From the NCBI GenBank assembly GCA_963576565.1, contig OY755040.1, positions 81,156,541-81,220,540 on the forward strand: DNA of 64,000 nucleotides. Reading direction: 5' to 3'. Below the pieces are notes generated by a model that did no database searches, was not told the DNA's origin, and worked only from the letters and a program-made list of their open reading frames with translations. The stretch comes from Aspidapion aeneum (Eukaryota > Arthropoda > Insecta > Coleoptera > Brentidae). Position 1 is the stretch's first letter. Each line of letters starts with the position of its first letter. The position numbers and the translations under genes were made by a program. Below, one piece after another: positions 41,539 through 52,110 of this stretch.

Positions 41539-43175
41539 GATACCCTCCGTATCCCTTTAAATTTGGCCAGGATGCTTTTAGCTCCATGAAGAAGCTAGAT
41601 AGTCCGGTACCGCTGGTAGAGAAGTTCTCTGGTACGAGCAAAGGGGGAGAGTTTAGGAAAATCGCTGTAAGGTTGGAACACGTGTTAGCCAGGATAAATA
41701 ACATGAATCCGTCTAACTTTGAAGAAAACCAAACGAAAGGCATACTGGTTGCGGAAACCTTAAGTTTGATTGGGAGGTTGCAGAGCCAAGCAACAGATTT
41801 ATTAAGAGTTGGCGTTGCCTCAGATGATGATGAAGCATCTGAAACCCAATCAACGAGTCGAGGCTCAGACCACTCAACAAATGCTGGCAACACACCTAAC
41901 CAGTCACATTTCCCGCAATCACAGCACTCGAGCACACAGAGAACAGCTCAACAACCTACAAACCAACCGTCGGTCATTGCTCCAGTGCAAATGCAAGTGC
42001 TTACGAACCCAACTGAAGCACCAATACAGGCACCACCCCCAATGCTGATCCAGAATGACGGTGCATCAGCTTTTCATTATCAACAACCGTCTACCATTCC
42101 TTTGAGTTTAGCTGCCCTCCAAAGTAGCATTGTACCAATTGCTTAGTCCCGACCTTTTTCATGTTCGTCGCCAGTACCAATGTCAAGTGATCCTGGTACT
42201 TCATATCACGTTGCACCTGTACCTCCGTATAAATGGAACCTTAAGTTTACAGGCGAGAGGGGAACGATCTCCGTCACCGCATTTTTTGAGAGAGTGCCCG
42301 AGTTAAGTCAGGCTAGAGGAGTTAGCAAAAAGGTTCTACTGAACTCAGGCATTGATCTTTTTGAAAAGTCAGCCTATACTTTTTATAAAGATGTTCGAAG
42401 AGAAGTCCATACATGGGAACAGCTGGAACAGCGATTCATGGCAGAATATCTTCCTTCTTCATATGGCGAGAAGCTATTGAAGGAAATTCAAAAACGTAAG
42501 AAAGACCCTGGAGAGTCTATAGGGACCTATATTGCTGTCATGAACACATATTTCCAAAGACTTGGCTGTCCTGTTTCTGAAGACGTGAAATTAGCTATCG
42601 CCTTCAGAAATATCGCGGACATCTATAAGAATGGGTTGATTGCTACTGAGGTCAATAGCTTATCAAATTTTAAAATTTTGTGTCGTAGAATAGACCAGAG
42701 ATATGGTTTAGAGGAGGAGAATTTTACTTTTAGAAGAAACCAATCTATTGAACCTGACTTGGCCTACGTTGACGTAGAGAGCGATATTGACAATTTTCCA
42801 ACAGGGGTTGATGCAATTCAAATTACTAGTACCGGGACATCGAGCCTACAGAACTTAAATCATCCTGTTAATAGATTCGACAGAGATAGGCGACAGCCAA
42901 CAAGCAGTTCCTCTACTAGAGCTGATAGAGAGAGACAACAACCAGCTAGTGGTCAGTCTAGTGTAAATGACAGAGATGGACAACCACCACAGGGTGTTAG
43001 ACCTGGTAGGGCGAATAGGGACGTGGTATGTTATAGATGCAATCAAACAGGCCACATGGCGATCGGGTGCGCATTACCTAGAGGTAAGCTGTGTTATTCG
43101 TTTGGACAAGCAGGGGTAACACTAAGAGAATGTCGTAATTGTAATCGTCAGGAAAACAGACCCAGGCGCTCGTAG
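41535..43175 (+). pseudogene. Gypsy-L gag main part
   Basis: One frame interrupted only by TAG at 42144-42146. First segment: matrix-like (YPPYPFKFGQDAFSSMKKLD, LVEKFSGTSKGGEF) and a Ser/Gln/Pro-rich linker. Second segment from 42180: capsid with FERVPELSQARGVSKKVLL, TWEQLEQRFMAEYLP, EKLLKEIQKRKKDPGESIGTY, then a basic region and two zinc knuckles. The first knuckle is intact (CYRCNQTGHMAIGC, C-x2-C-x4-H-x4-C). The second is degraded (CYSFGQAGVTLREC), with Phe in place of the second Cys. Pol begins in the -1 frame with a short overlap. Confidence 0.85.
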
Positions 43176-44239
43176 GCGGTCGACCTTCGAGTCAGCCTGA
43201 ACAAGCTTCGACCGATAGGCTAACGAACGTCTTAGATTATGTGATAAGTCATGCTCGTAAAGATGAGAGACCTTATTTAGAAATGGATGTGCTCGGAAAT
43301 AAGTTATTAGGTTTGTTGGATTCCGGGGCTCCACGTACCTTTTTAGGGAATCATGGTTGGTCAATCATCGAGAGGTTTGGTTTTTTACTTGATACCACGA
43401 AGAAGACGAGTTGTATTGTGGCAAATGGTCAAAGCACGAGTAGTATTGGGACAGTGCAGCTTCCTATGCGAGTTCAGGATAAATTTAGGTTAATAGAGAT
43501 CGTCGTCTTTCCTGAGTTGCCACATACTTTGATTTTGGGATTAGATTTTTGGATTTCGATGGGTATAGTACCGAACTTCAGTACTAATGAGTGGCATTTT
43601 GGCGATAATAAAGATGTGATTTGTTCTTTAGAAATATCAGACCAACAAACTACTCTTACGCCTTATGAATCAGAACGACTAGAGGAATTGGTCGTTAAAT
43701 ATAAGACTATTATGGGTGACTCACTTGGATGTACAGACAGAGTAGAACATAAGATTACAACAGATGCAGCACCGATAAGACAGCGTTCATATAAGGTCTC
43801 ACCGGTCATTCAAAAACTTATTGATGACGAAATCGACGAAATGCTAAAACTAGATGTAATAGAACAGAGTAGTAGTTCATGGGCTTCACCAGTGGTAATG
43901 GTACAAAAGAAAAACACAAAGAAATATCGTTTCTGCGTAGACTACCTCAAATTAAACTCAGTGACGGCGCGTGATAGTTATCCTTTACCACTCGTATCCA
44001 AAACTCTTGACAAGTTGAAAGATGCTAAGTACTTGTCAACTTTAGTTATCAAAAGCGCTTATTGGCAAGTACCAATGGAAGAATCATCGAAGCCACTAAC
44101 AGCATTCATCTGTCGACGGGGTCTCTTCCAATTTAAGCGTTTACCTTTTGGTCTTCATAATGCACCTGCAACTTGGCAGAGACTCATAGATAGCATCATG
44201 GGAAACGATTTAGACCCCTACGTGTACGTATTTCGATGA
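43150..44239 (+). pseudogene. Gypsy-L protease and RT, first part
   Basis: Frame -1 relative to gag. Protease has LLGLLDSGAPRTFLG (active-site DSGA) and a TLILGLDFW flap-end motif. RT follows: LDVIEQSSSSWASPVVMVQKK, YRFCVDYLKLN, YLSTLVIKSAYWQVPM (the usual catalytic Asp of 'TLDLKSAYWQ' is changed to Ile), LPFGLHNAPATWQRLID. One extra base at about 44228 puts the YFDDL active-site codons out of frame. Confidence 0.87.
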
Positions 44240-45017
44240 CCTCGTAATTGTCACACAGAGCTTTCCTGAACATCTTAGAATTCTTGAGAAAGTCCTACGA
44301 AGATTGCAGAATGCAAAGATAATGGTAAGTTGGGAGAAATACCAACTGTGTAGGCCAGAAATGACTTATTTAGGATTCGTAGTGGACCGTCGAGGCATGT
44401 TAGAGCTCCAGAGGCCAAGAACTGTCAGAGAAGTCCGTAGAGTTGTAGGTACAATTTCCTGGTATAGACGTTTCCTAGGGAATTTTTCAGCGATAATAGC
44501 TCCAATTACAGCTCTAACTAAGAAAAATCAAAAGTTCGATTGGACTCCAGACTGCGAAAAAGCATTTATTAAGATTAAGGAACTTTTAGTGACTGCACCG
44601 ATTCTTACATGTCCAGATTATACCAAAGAATTTGTCATTCAAACAGACGCATCAGGATATGGAATAGGATCATGTTTAACGCAACCTTATCCTGAAGGAG
44701 ACAAAGTCATATGCTATTTGAGTCGATCTTTGACTAAGCAAGAACGTGATTACACGACCACCGAGCGAGAATGTTTGGCTTGGGTTTGGGCGATAGAGAA
44801 GCTCGGGCCTTATATTGAGGGGATCTCATTTAAGGTCATAACAGATCATTTTAGCTTAAAATGGCTTCATAGCTTAAAAGAGCCCAGTGGAAGACTTGCT
44901 CGTTGGTCTGTAAAACTGCAGCAATATGATTTTGAAGTAATCCATCGGAAAGGGAAAGATTTAGTTGTCCCGGACATGTTATCTCGTACAGTACCCATGA
45001 TTGATACAATTTCGTAG
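44230..45017 (+). pseudogene. Gypsy-L RT end and RNase H
   Basis: After the frameshift the frame reads FDDLVIVTQSFPEHLRILEK, TYLGFVVDRRGML, the connection (ISWYRRFLGNFSAIIAPIT) and RNase H: FVIQTDASGYGIGSCL (catalytic Asp), YTTTERECLAWVWAIEKL (catalytic Glu) and ITDHFSLKWL. Ends with WSVKLQQYDFEVIHRKGK and a stop at 45015-45017. Confidence 0.87.
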
Positions 45018-46272
45018 CCCAGAGACGTTTCAACAGCCATTAAAGATCGATGGTACCAAAAGATGGTAAAGAGGGTCGTAGAATCACCGTTAAAATTTAT
45101 GAATTGGAGATACACTGATAATAAGTTGTATAAATATGTCAAACAAGAATACCCTTAACTTTCACCATCTAACGAATATTGGAAGGAGGTAGTCCCCAAA
45201 GATCATTGGCGTAGAATTATTGGAGAAGGCCACGATCCTCCTACCGCAGGACATATGGGTGTGTATAAAACCTTCCACAGACTGGCAGAAAAATATTATT
45301 GGCCAAAAATGCGCCAGGACGTGGCATCTTTTGTAAAGAAATGCTTTGTCTGTGCAGCTCATAAAGGTGATACACAAGGTGTATCTGATCAGATGATATC
45401 TCGCCCAAAACCAACTCGTCCTTGGGAAATTATTTCAACAGATTTATTTGGACCTCTACCTCGTTCGACAAAGGGTAATTGCTGGATTCTCGTCGTTACG
45501 GACTATTTGAGTAAGTTTTCCCTAGTTTTTCCAATGCGAACAGCCCCTACTCAAGCTGTTGTCAAGCATCTTGAGGAGCAAGTATTTATGGTCTTCGGAG
45601 TACCCCGTTTGATACTTTGTGCTAATGGCCCTCAGTACAAAAGTAACGAGTTTAAGCGTTTTGCTGAGAGTTAGCAGGTTAAAATTCAGTATAATCCGTA
45701 TTATTACCCCAGAGCGAATCCAACGGAGCGGACGAATCGTACGTTAAAAACCATGTTATGTTGTTATGTAAAAGACAACCACAGGAAGTGGGACGAACAA
45801 ATACATAAACTTGCCTGCGCGATTCGTACTGCAACCCATGAGACAACCAGGATGTCTCCTTTCTTTGTTAATTTTGGTAGGAATATGTGTCTGTCAGGAA
45901 GAGATTACCCAACCCAGTTTTGTTATCTGAAGAGAATGGTGTACAATCCGCAGCTGAAAGTAAGAACGAAGGTTTCCGGAAGCTCTATGCTGATGTTAAG
46001 CGAAGGCTAGAGGTGGCAGGAGAGTTCAGTATAATTTGCGTACAAGGTTACCCAACTTTGTTGTGGGTCAGCGTGTTTGGAAGAAGAATTATGTGTTGTC
46101 AGATGCTGCGAAGTTTTTCTCGAAGAAGTTAGCACCGAAATTCGTTGGTCCTTATGTGATTAGGAATAAAATTTCTCCATGGATATTTGAGCTTCGGGAA
46201 CCATCGGGTAAAGTACTACCAGGGAGTTGGCATGCCAAAGACCTTAAGTCGGCAGCGGACCTCTCCGATTAA
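45018..46272 (+). pseudogene. Gypsy-L integrase
   Basis: Same frame as RNase H to about 46000, with stops at 45156 and 45672. Zinc finger: H..H (HDPPTAGHMG) and C..C (CFVCAAHKG). Core: first Asp in STDLFGPLP, second motif LCANGPQYKSNEF where the catalytic Asp of 'SDNGPQ' is Ala, and Glu in NPTERTNRTLK. Two later frame changes (about 45890, about 46035) lead to the C-terminal part (LPNFVVGQRVWKKNYVLSD, KFVGPYVIRNKIS...). Loss of the second Asp alone would inactivate it. Confidence 0.87.
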
Positions 46273-46297
46273 CCTTTTTAGGTTAATCGTCTTGAAG

Positions 46298-46310
46298 TTA
46301 TGGGGGATTA
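46298..46310 (+). other. Gypsy-L polypurine tract
   Basis: ATGGGGGATTA directly before the LTR start TGTAACG at 46311. Confidence 0.7.
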
Positions 46311-47382
46311 TGTAACGTGTCATTTTTACGTTTAAGGCAAACATTACATATTTGTTTTATTTAGGTAAATAATCAAGGCTCTTCGACTCGTCTCTCTGTA
46401 CACAAATTAAGGGTATTTTATAGAGCTAGGTTTGAAGGTTATATAGTGTCCAGAAAGTTACCTTATAAAGGAGGCATTCCATCGAATTACTGTGGAAACC
46501 GCGCACATCGTATTACTTGGGCATTCTAATTGGAGTTTGAGATCACAGGTTTCGGGAAAAATCACATTAAAACTTTTGATTGTTTTGTTTATTTCTGTAG
46601 TTTCGTCGTTTACTTGACGTTCATGAAGATAAACAGCTATTCTGCTGGGGAATGGCGGCGTTGCCGCATCACAAATGGTTTCAGTAACAGGAAGAAAACA
46701 TTTAGGTGAACATTTCATTCGCTTATGTTTATTTTCGAGGATATTAGGACAATGATTTCTCTCCCAAAACCTCTTTTTCTTCACGAATTAACTAGTTTTT
46801 GTACCAGGAAAACACATTTAGGTCCACGGTTTGACCAGGAACAACCGAGGCTCCGCCCACTGTGATATCTTTATTACTTTGATAAGGAGAAGATAAAATA
46901 AATACGAGTTATACACTTTTGTAAATTGGAGATTAACGAGGGATAAAAACCAAGACTAAAAGAATAAACGAAATCATAGTTAAATAAAGTTAATAGCTAA
47001 CTCAGTCGGATTGAAGGGTTGTGTAGGGCTACCTAGTGGTGAGCAAACTTAACATCTGAACACTCTTGTGCCGAGTTTGAGCAGTACTTCAATGTGTATT
47101 TTTAGGTTCAAGTTCAGAACAACTTTATTAATGTAAAAATGTTGTACAAATATGGGGTCAAACCATAGGAATCTTAGAGAAAGCATATATAAAGAGCGAA
47201 GGAAACTTTTGACTAAAACTGTAACTAAAGTACAACTAAATTCTACATTTAGTATGGCTTTACTCATATGGGTTTGATCCATGCTCGAATCTCCAGTAAT
47301 TGATTTTACAGTTGATGGTTTCAATGCTGAGCTTCTTATAGTCTAGCGGGTTATTTTCCTCCTACTTGCTATGTTGGCAGGG
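46311..47382 (+). repeat. Gypsy-L 3' LTR (copy C), truncated
   Basis: First 1.07 kb of the LTR. Lacks about 30 bp near 46975 that copy B has. The match stops at ATGTTGGCAGG. In B and A this continues GGTCCGGTAGG, but here a mag-like gag follows. Truncation is upstream of both intron positions, so C cannot tell whether its source RNA was spliced. Confidence 0.88.
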
Positions 47383-48100
47383 AAGAAGCCAGAAAACAAA
47401 CAGTATTATTTTTTGGAAAGCCATTTTTCTAATTCTTATACTGATAAATGTGGAGAAATTCAATCGTCAGCAGCTACATCTCGAATAAATTGTTATTTTT
47501 GCGAAAAATTAGACATCCGAGAAAACATTGCCCTGCTCGAAACGCGACTTGTCAAAACTGTCAAAAATTAGGACATTTTGCCAAAGTCTGCCTAAAATCT
47601 CAGCATATAAGAATAAAATCGACATCTACTTTAGCTTCTGCTCAAGTGATAGCTTCTGCATCTATGATTTCTCAATATTTATCTAAAACCATTGTCCAAG
47701 CAAAAATCAATAACATTTCAGCCAATGTTTTTTGGATTATGATTTTGCTGTCCGTCATAACCTCAAAATCTATCCAAGTCAACGTCGAGTTGCATCGGCA
47801 AGCTCAACTTGCTCATCACCTATTAAAGGCTATTGCTTGGTCATCTATTAAATTCAACATATAAAAATTTAAAAATTTCTTTGCTTTCAAATTTATGTGC
47901 TGATTTAGTAATAGGTGGTAATGAAACAGCATTGTCGTGTTGAAGTAACTTTTGGAGGAAATAGTTGAGCCACCTTCTTTAGTTGCCAACCTTAGTCCTA
48001 ATTGCCGGCCAATCAGCACTAAATCAAAAAAATATTCTAGTGATGATGAGCAGTTTATTAAGCAGGAAATTTAGAAACTTTTAGAAGAAAATATAATCGA
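47383..48100 (+). pseudogene. mag-like gag end and protease, degenerate
   Basis: Two zinc knuckles: CYFCEKLD in one frame continuing as HPRKHCPARNATCQNCQKLGH-FAKVC in the next (frame change near 47510). The pair is typical of mag-clade Gag. The protease region (about 47690-47960) is too damaged to show a DTG motif, but the end pattern (LKISLLSNLCADLVIGGNE) fits. Confidence 0.75.
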
Positions 48101-48900
48101 AGAAAGTAACTCTCCATGGCGAGCCCAAGTCTTGGTCACACATAATGATAATCGAAAACGTCGTATGTGTATAGATGGTTCGGTTTGGTATGGTTTGTGA
48201 ATAAACCATCAACAAATTTACTCTTTTGGACGCCTATCCTTTACCAAACATTGAGTCAATGGTCAACAAAATCTCTAAATATGAGGTATTTAGCACTATT
48301 GACCTAAGAAGTGCTTATCATCAAATACCCATTATTGAGCAAGATAAACCTTACACTGCATTTGAAGCTGCTGGACGTCTTTACCAATTTCAGCTCATAA
48401 CTTTTGGTGTAACAAATGGTGTTGTTTCCAAGTAGAGTAATTGACTCTATTATCTTAAAAGAAAATTTGAGAGGTGTTTACACTTATTTAGATGACGTAA
48501 TAGTATGCGGCGAAAATCAGGAAAAACATGACGAAAATTGACAAAAATTTTTGAATGCTGTTAAAAGCTATAGACTTGCAATTAATCAAGAAAAATCATC
48601 TCACAATCAAAAATCAATTAATATTTTAGGGTACACTATTAAAAACAAAACTATGAAACCAGACGCCGACAGACTGTCTCCGCTTTTAAATTCACCAGCG
48701 CCTAAGAACAAAGCTGAACTTCAAAGAGTTCTTGGGATGTTTTCTCATTATTCTAAATGGATACAGAATTTTTCAAATAAAATTAAAAGGCTTGTTAATT
48801 GCAAAACGTTTCCTTTATCTGACGAACAGATTTTTGATTTTGAATCACTAAGCCTTTACTTGTTGAAACTGATGCGTCAGAGTTCTGCATTGCCGCTTCT
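48100..48900 (+). pseudogene. mag-like reverse transcriptase
   Basis: Pieces in order: ESNSPWRAQVLV, DAYPLPNIESMVNKI, YEVFSTIDLRSAYHQIP (first Asp), FGVTNGV then a break at about 48435, YLDDVIVCG (active site near 48490) with a stop soon after, INQEKSSHNQKSINILGYTI, and LQRVLGMFSHYSKWI. Three or more stops or frame changes. Confidence 0.83.
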
Positions 48901-50257
48901 TTGACACAATCTGGAAAACCCGTAGCATTCTTTTCAAGAACTTTATCTGAGTCAGAGAAAAAAACATTCATCTGTGGAGAAAGAAGCATATACATGCGTG
49001 GAAGTATTAAGAAAATGGAGACAATTTCTGATTGGACGTCATTTTACACTTATACACACGCAGTTTCGTTCATGTTTGATAATAGACACCCTAGTAAAAT
49101 TAAAAATGACAAGATCATGAGATGGAGAATAGAATTGGCATGCTACAGCTACGACATCATTTATCGACCGGGAAAACAAAACATTGTTGCCGATGCACTT
49201 TCAAGAATTTCAGCAAATTGTATAACATGTCACCCAGGTGTTACCAGAATGTACCATTTTGTTCGAGTAAGACACTTACCTTATTCGTTAGAAGACATGA
49301 GAAAAATAAATTTAGCATGCTTAGTTTGCAACAAAATCAAGCCCAGGTTCCACAAAAATGTTAACAGTCATTTAATTGAAGCTACAAAACCAATGGAGCG
49401 CCTAAATATTGATTTCAAAGGACTTTTACCTTCAAACACAAAAAATAAATATATACTTACCATTGTAGAAGAATACAGCAGATTTCCTTTTGCTTTTTCA
49501 TGTCAGTATGTTACAAGTTCATCAGTCATAGCATGCTTAGACCAACTTTTTACAATTTTTGGAATGCCAGCGTATGTTCATTCCGACAATGGATCATCCT
49601 TGGTATCAAAAGAACTAACTGACTATTTTCAGTCTCGAGGCATATCTCATAGTCGTACTACTCCATATAATCCAAAAGGAGACGGCCAAGTTGAAAGATA
49701 CAATGGTAACATTTGGAACACTGTATCCTTGGCCTTGAAACAAGAAATATGCCAATCGAACAATGGGAGAATGTTCTTCCATATGTACTTCATTCAATTT
49801 GTTCACTTTTGTGTACATCCACCAACTGTACTCCTCACGAAAGATTTTTTTGCTTATCAAAAAAGATCTACAAGTGGAACATCTATTCCATCTTGGCTAT
49901 CAACACCGCAAAAAAATTTTTGTGAGAAACCAAAACAGAAGAAGTAAATATTATCCTTTAGTTGAAGAAGTGGACTTGATCGATGCTAATCCAGAATATG
50001 CACGGACACGATATGATGATGGCAAAGAAGCTACCGTCTCTGCTAAACATTTGGCACTAAGAGGAGATCTAACCCTTATAAATAATAATGATAATCTAGA
50101 TACTTCCGAGTTGTTTGAAAATTCCCAAACTGAAGCGTCTGATGAGGTAGAAGCATCAGACTGTAGTTCTGAGTCAAATTATAATGAGACTGGCGTAGAA
50201 TCAACCCGACCTCAAAGAAACCGCAATCCTCCTAAGTATCTTCAGGATTATACATAA
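48870..50257 (+). pseudogene. mag-like RNase H and integrase
   Basis: RNase H is short and shifted (ETDASEFCIAASL read across frames, then IMRWRIELACYSYDIIYRPG). The integrase frame 48901-49947 is long and intact: zinc finger (HPGVTRMYHFVRVRH...CLVCNKIK), core with LNIDFKGLLP (Asp), VHSDNGSSLVS (Asp) and GDGQVERYNGN (Glu), so D, D and E are all present. After a frame change near 49760 the C-terminus runs 49763-50257 (YYPLVEEVDLIDANPEYART), ending Pro/Arg-rich. Confidence 0.85.
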
Positions 50258-50274
50258 AATTTACCTGGGGTGAA

Positions 50275-50410
50275 TGTTATATATTTGCACTGTATATTTT
50301 GATAGCTTTGTTTACTTGCTATTCTGACCTGTTAGTTCAATCATTGTAAATTCATGTTGTCGCAGTTTTTGTCGATTAAAGCCTTGAAATCCGAAGGTTT
50401 ATTTATTACA
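50275..50410 (+). repeat. mag-like 3' LTR (136 bp)
   Basis: TGTTATATATTTGCACTG to TTTATTTATTACA, TG...CA, preceded by a short purine run (CTGGGGTGAA). Contains ATTAAA, a possible polyadenylation signal. Short LTRs are usual in this clade. No second copy in the window confirms the ends. Confidence 0.6.
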
Positions 50411-50622
50411 ATTTGGTAATAAATTGTAAATTTTAGGACCTATATTTAAAGCATGTCTTTGTATCAGGCAGAGTTAAATCTTTGTGTACAAAAATTATGT
50501 TTACTATTGGCTCTTGTTTGATAGTTATAATTGATTGTATTTAGTGATGAAAAATTATTTATGTTTGTTTTAAAATATATTACTGCAACTTTAAAAATAC
50601 TCTGCCAATATATGGGCCCCTA
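50405..50622 (-). pseudogene. LINE C-terminus (left part)
   Basis: Minus strand reads YNYQTRANSKHNFCTQRF and, after a frame change, ALNIGPKIYNLLPNCNK, the terminal motif of CR1/Jockey-like RTs. It continues the LINE at 51363-52110. The hairpin-ended element at 50623-51362 separates them. Confidence 0.6.
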
Positions 50623-50670
50623 AGCTCACACTAGGTACTATAGTTATAGTGTACGTGCGAGCTAATAAAA

Positions 50671-51025
50671 CTAAAACCTGAAATATATTTTATTCAACTC
50701 CAGACTAAATTACCTTTTGTTTGATACCACACAAGCCATGTTTTGACTTAAACTCAAATTTTTGAAATCTACCCCCACCCTTAAAAAAACAAAAACTAAA
50801 ATGTATTTTGTTTAACTGCAGACTTAATTACCTTTCGTTTGATATCACACACGCCATATTTTTACGTAAACTCTAATTTTTGAAATCTACCCCCACCCTT
50901 TTTGAAGAAAAAAAAACTAAAATGTATTTTGTTTAACTCCATACTCAATTACCTTTCCTTTGATATCACACACGCCATATTTTCACATAAACTCTAGTTT
51001 TTGAAATCTTCCCCCACCCTTTTAT
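50671..51025. repeat. Three tandem units of about 120 bp
   Basis: Units start at 50671, 50796 and 50917 with CTAAAA(C/T)(C/G)T..., each containing ATTACCTTT(T/C)(G/C)TTTGATA and ending GAAATCT(A/T)CCCCCACCC. Units 2 and 3 are more alike than either is to unit 1. Confidence 0.85.
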
Positions 51026-51149
51026 TTGGCTTGTGCTCGGTGGATTTTCTTTATTTTTAAATGGGGCCATCTGGACCCAAGACCCAGCCTAGGTACCAAA
51101 TTTCATTAAAATCGGCCTAGCGGTTTTTGAGTTATGCGCGTTGGTCGTT

Positions 51150-51161
51150 ACAGACAGACAT

Positions 51162-51192
<31 letters not shown>

Positions 51193-51223
51193 TACAGACA
51201 GACAGACAGCCAGACAGACAGAC
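51150..51223. repeat. (ACAG)n microsatellite
   Basis: About 18 ACAG units with a few ATAC changes, after GTTATGCGCGTTGGTCGTT. Antisense open frames through it are just repeats of Cys-Leu-Ser-Val codons. Confidence 0.92.
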
Positions 51224-51362
51224 GGCGCGACAAAAAAGTTTCAAAATCATCTGAGACGCAAAGATATATAAAAAATTTTGAAATCGGAGCAACTTTTTTT
51301 TTCTCGAAAAAATTAGGATCACCATAGCTCACACTACTATAGTATAGTATATGTGTGAGCTA

Positions 51363-52110
51363 AAAAGGAGCCTGAAAGGTAAATTTTGTTATTTTTAAAT
51401 AGAGCATTTGAAGGATATCTGAAGTTTTTTCGAAAAATTATTTTTAGAGCATATTTTTGCAATGAGAAAAGAGGTCGTAAATTATTATGATAGACTCCTC
51501 CCCACCCAATGATACCATAAGCGAGAATTGACTGGAATAACGAGAAATAAAATATTTTTGCTAGCTTTGTGTTTACTATTTATGAGATTAATCTTGATTT
51601 AAATATTACACATCTTAATTTTTTACATGTTATTTCTATGTGTTTTTGCCATTTGAGATAAGAGTCAATGTATATACCTGAATATTTGATGTGGTTAACT
51701 TTAAATATATTTTGATCATAGTTGCAAGGTTTGCTGCTGTTAGTTTTGTGTATTGTTATATTATTTATGTTGGGAAGGATGTCTTGATAACATGAAAATG
51801 GCATAAAATTAGTTTTTTTAAGATTAAGAATCAAAAGGTTTAGATCTAGGCTATGTTTTAAAACTGTCAAACCCTCTTCAGATTTTTTAATGGTCTCGTT
51901 CCATGTTTCACCTACCACAATTAGAACCGTGTCATCAGCATGAGAAGAACAAAACTGTGCTTGGCCCCAGTACCTTAAGGTACTCCACATTTGACATTTG
52001 CAGCCTCACTAAGAATGTTATTTATTTTTACTTTTTGTTCCCTATCTTGCAAGTAATCTTTAAATATTTTAATCACACATCACAGGAAAATTTTGTCAAA
52101 ATTATAGCTG
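51363..52110 (-). pseudogene. LINE reverse transcriptase, degenerate
   Basis: Minus-strand RT in order: FKDYLQDREQKVKINNILSE and VKCGVP*GT (52100-51960), then SHADDTVLIVVGETW (active-site ADD, about 51940), LNLKKTNFMPFS, HIKYSGIYIDSYLKWQKHI, ILAYGIIGWGGVYHNN and RPLFSLQKYALKIIF. Sequence between the GVPQG block and the ADD box is deleted, and several stops occur. Family: CR1/Jockey-like, different from the LINE at 71-430. Confidence 0.82.

Larger units (their letters stand above)
29535..47382 (+). mobile_element. Gypsy-L: very large Gypsy-type LTR retrotransposon with nested insertions
   Basis: Plus-strand element with 5' LTR (copy B, 29535-35194 including a LINE insertion), primer site (35197), a T-rich leader of about 6.1 kb (including a 935-bp Foldback insertion with its duplication), gag-pol (41380-46272), polypurine tract and truncated 3' LTR (copy C, 46311-47382). 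Copies B and C are clearly more alike (roughly 94% over the first 300 bp by eye) than either is to copy A, which fits two LTRs of one provirus. Without insertions it would be about 14 kb here and nearly 16 kb with a complete 3' LTR. Long LTRs with a tRNA-Lys primer recall the Osvaldo/Ulysses group of insect Gypsy elements; that placement is inference. Confidence 0.78.
47383..50274 (+). mobile_element. mag-like Gypsy element, 5'-truncated
   Basis: Begins abruptly in the C-terminal part of gag and runs through protease, RT, RNase H and integrase to its own 3' LTR. The absence of 5' LTR, primer site and most of gag, and the direct joining to Gypsy-L LTR, indicate rearrangement rather than a clean insertion. 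Gypsy-L LTR sequence does not resume after 50410. Confidence 0.85.
50623..51362. mobile_element. Hairpin-ended non-autonomous element inserted in a LINE
   Basis: Both ends are imperfect palindromes of about 40 bp beginning and ending with AGCTCACAC/GTGTGAGCT (50623-50663 and 51325-51362). Inside are three tandem units of about 120 bp, a conserved AAATTTCATTAAAATCGGCC-type stretch and an (ACAG)n run. LINE coding is found on both sides, so it is an insertion. TA flanks both ends (a possible TA target duplication), but Helentron-like insertion without duplication is also possible. No protein is encoded. Confidence 0.6.

Noticed and set aside
51089..51332. Cys/Leu/Ser/Val-rich frames over the ACAG run, resembling a repeat protein
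   Set aside because: Pure translation of a tetranucleotide microsatellite in several frames.
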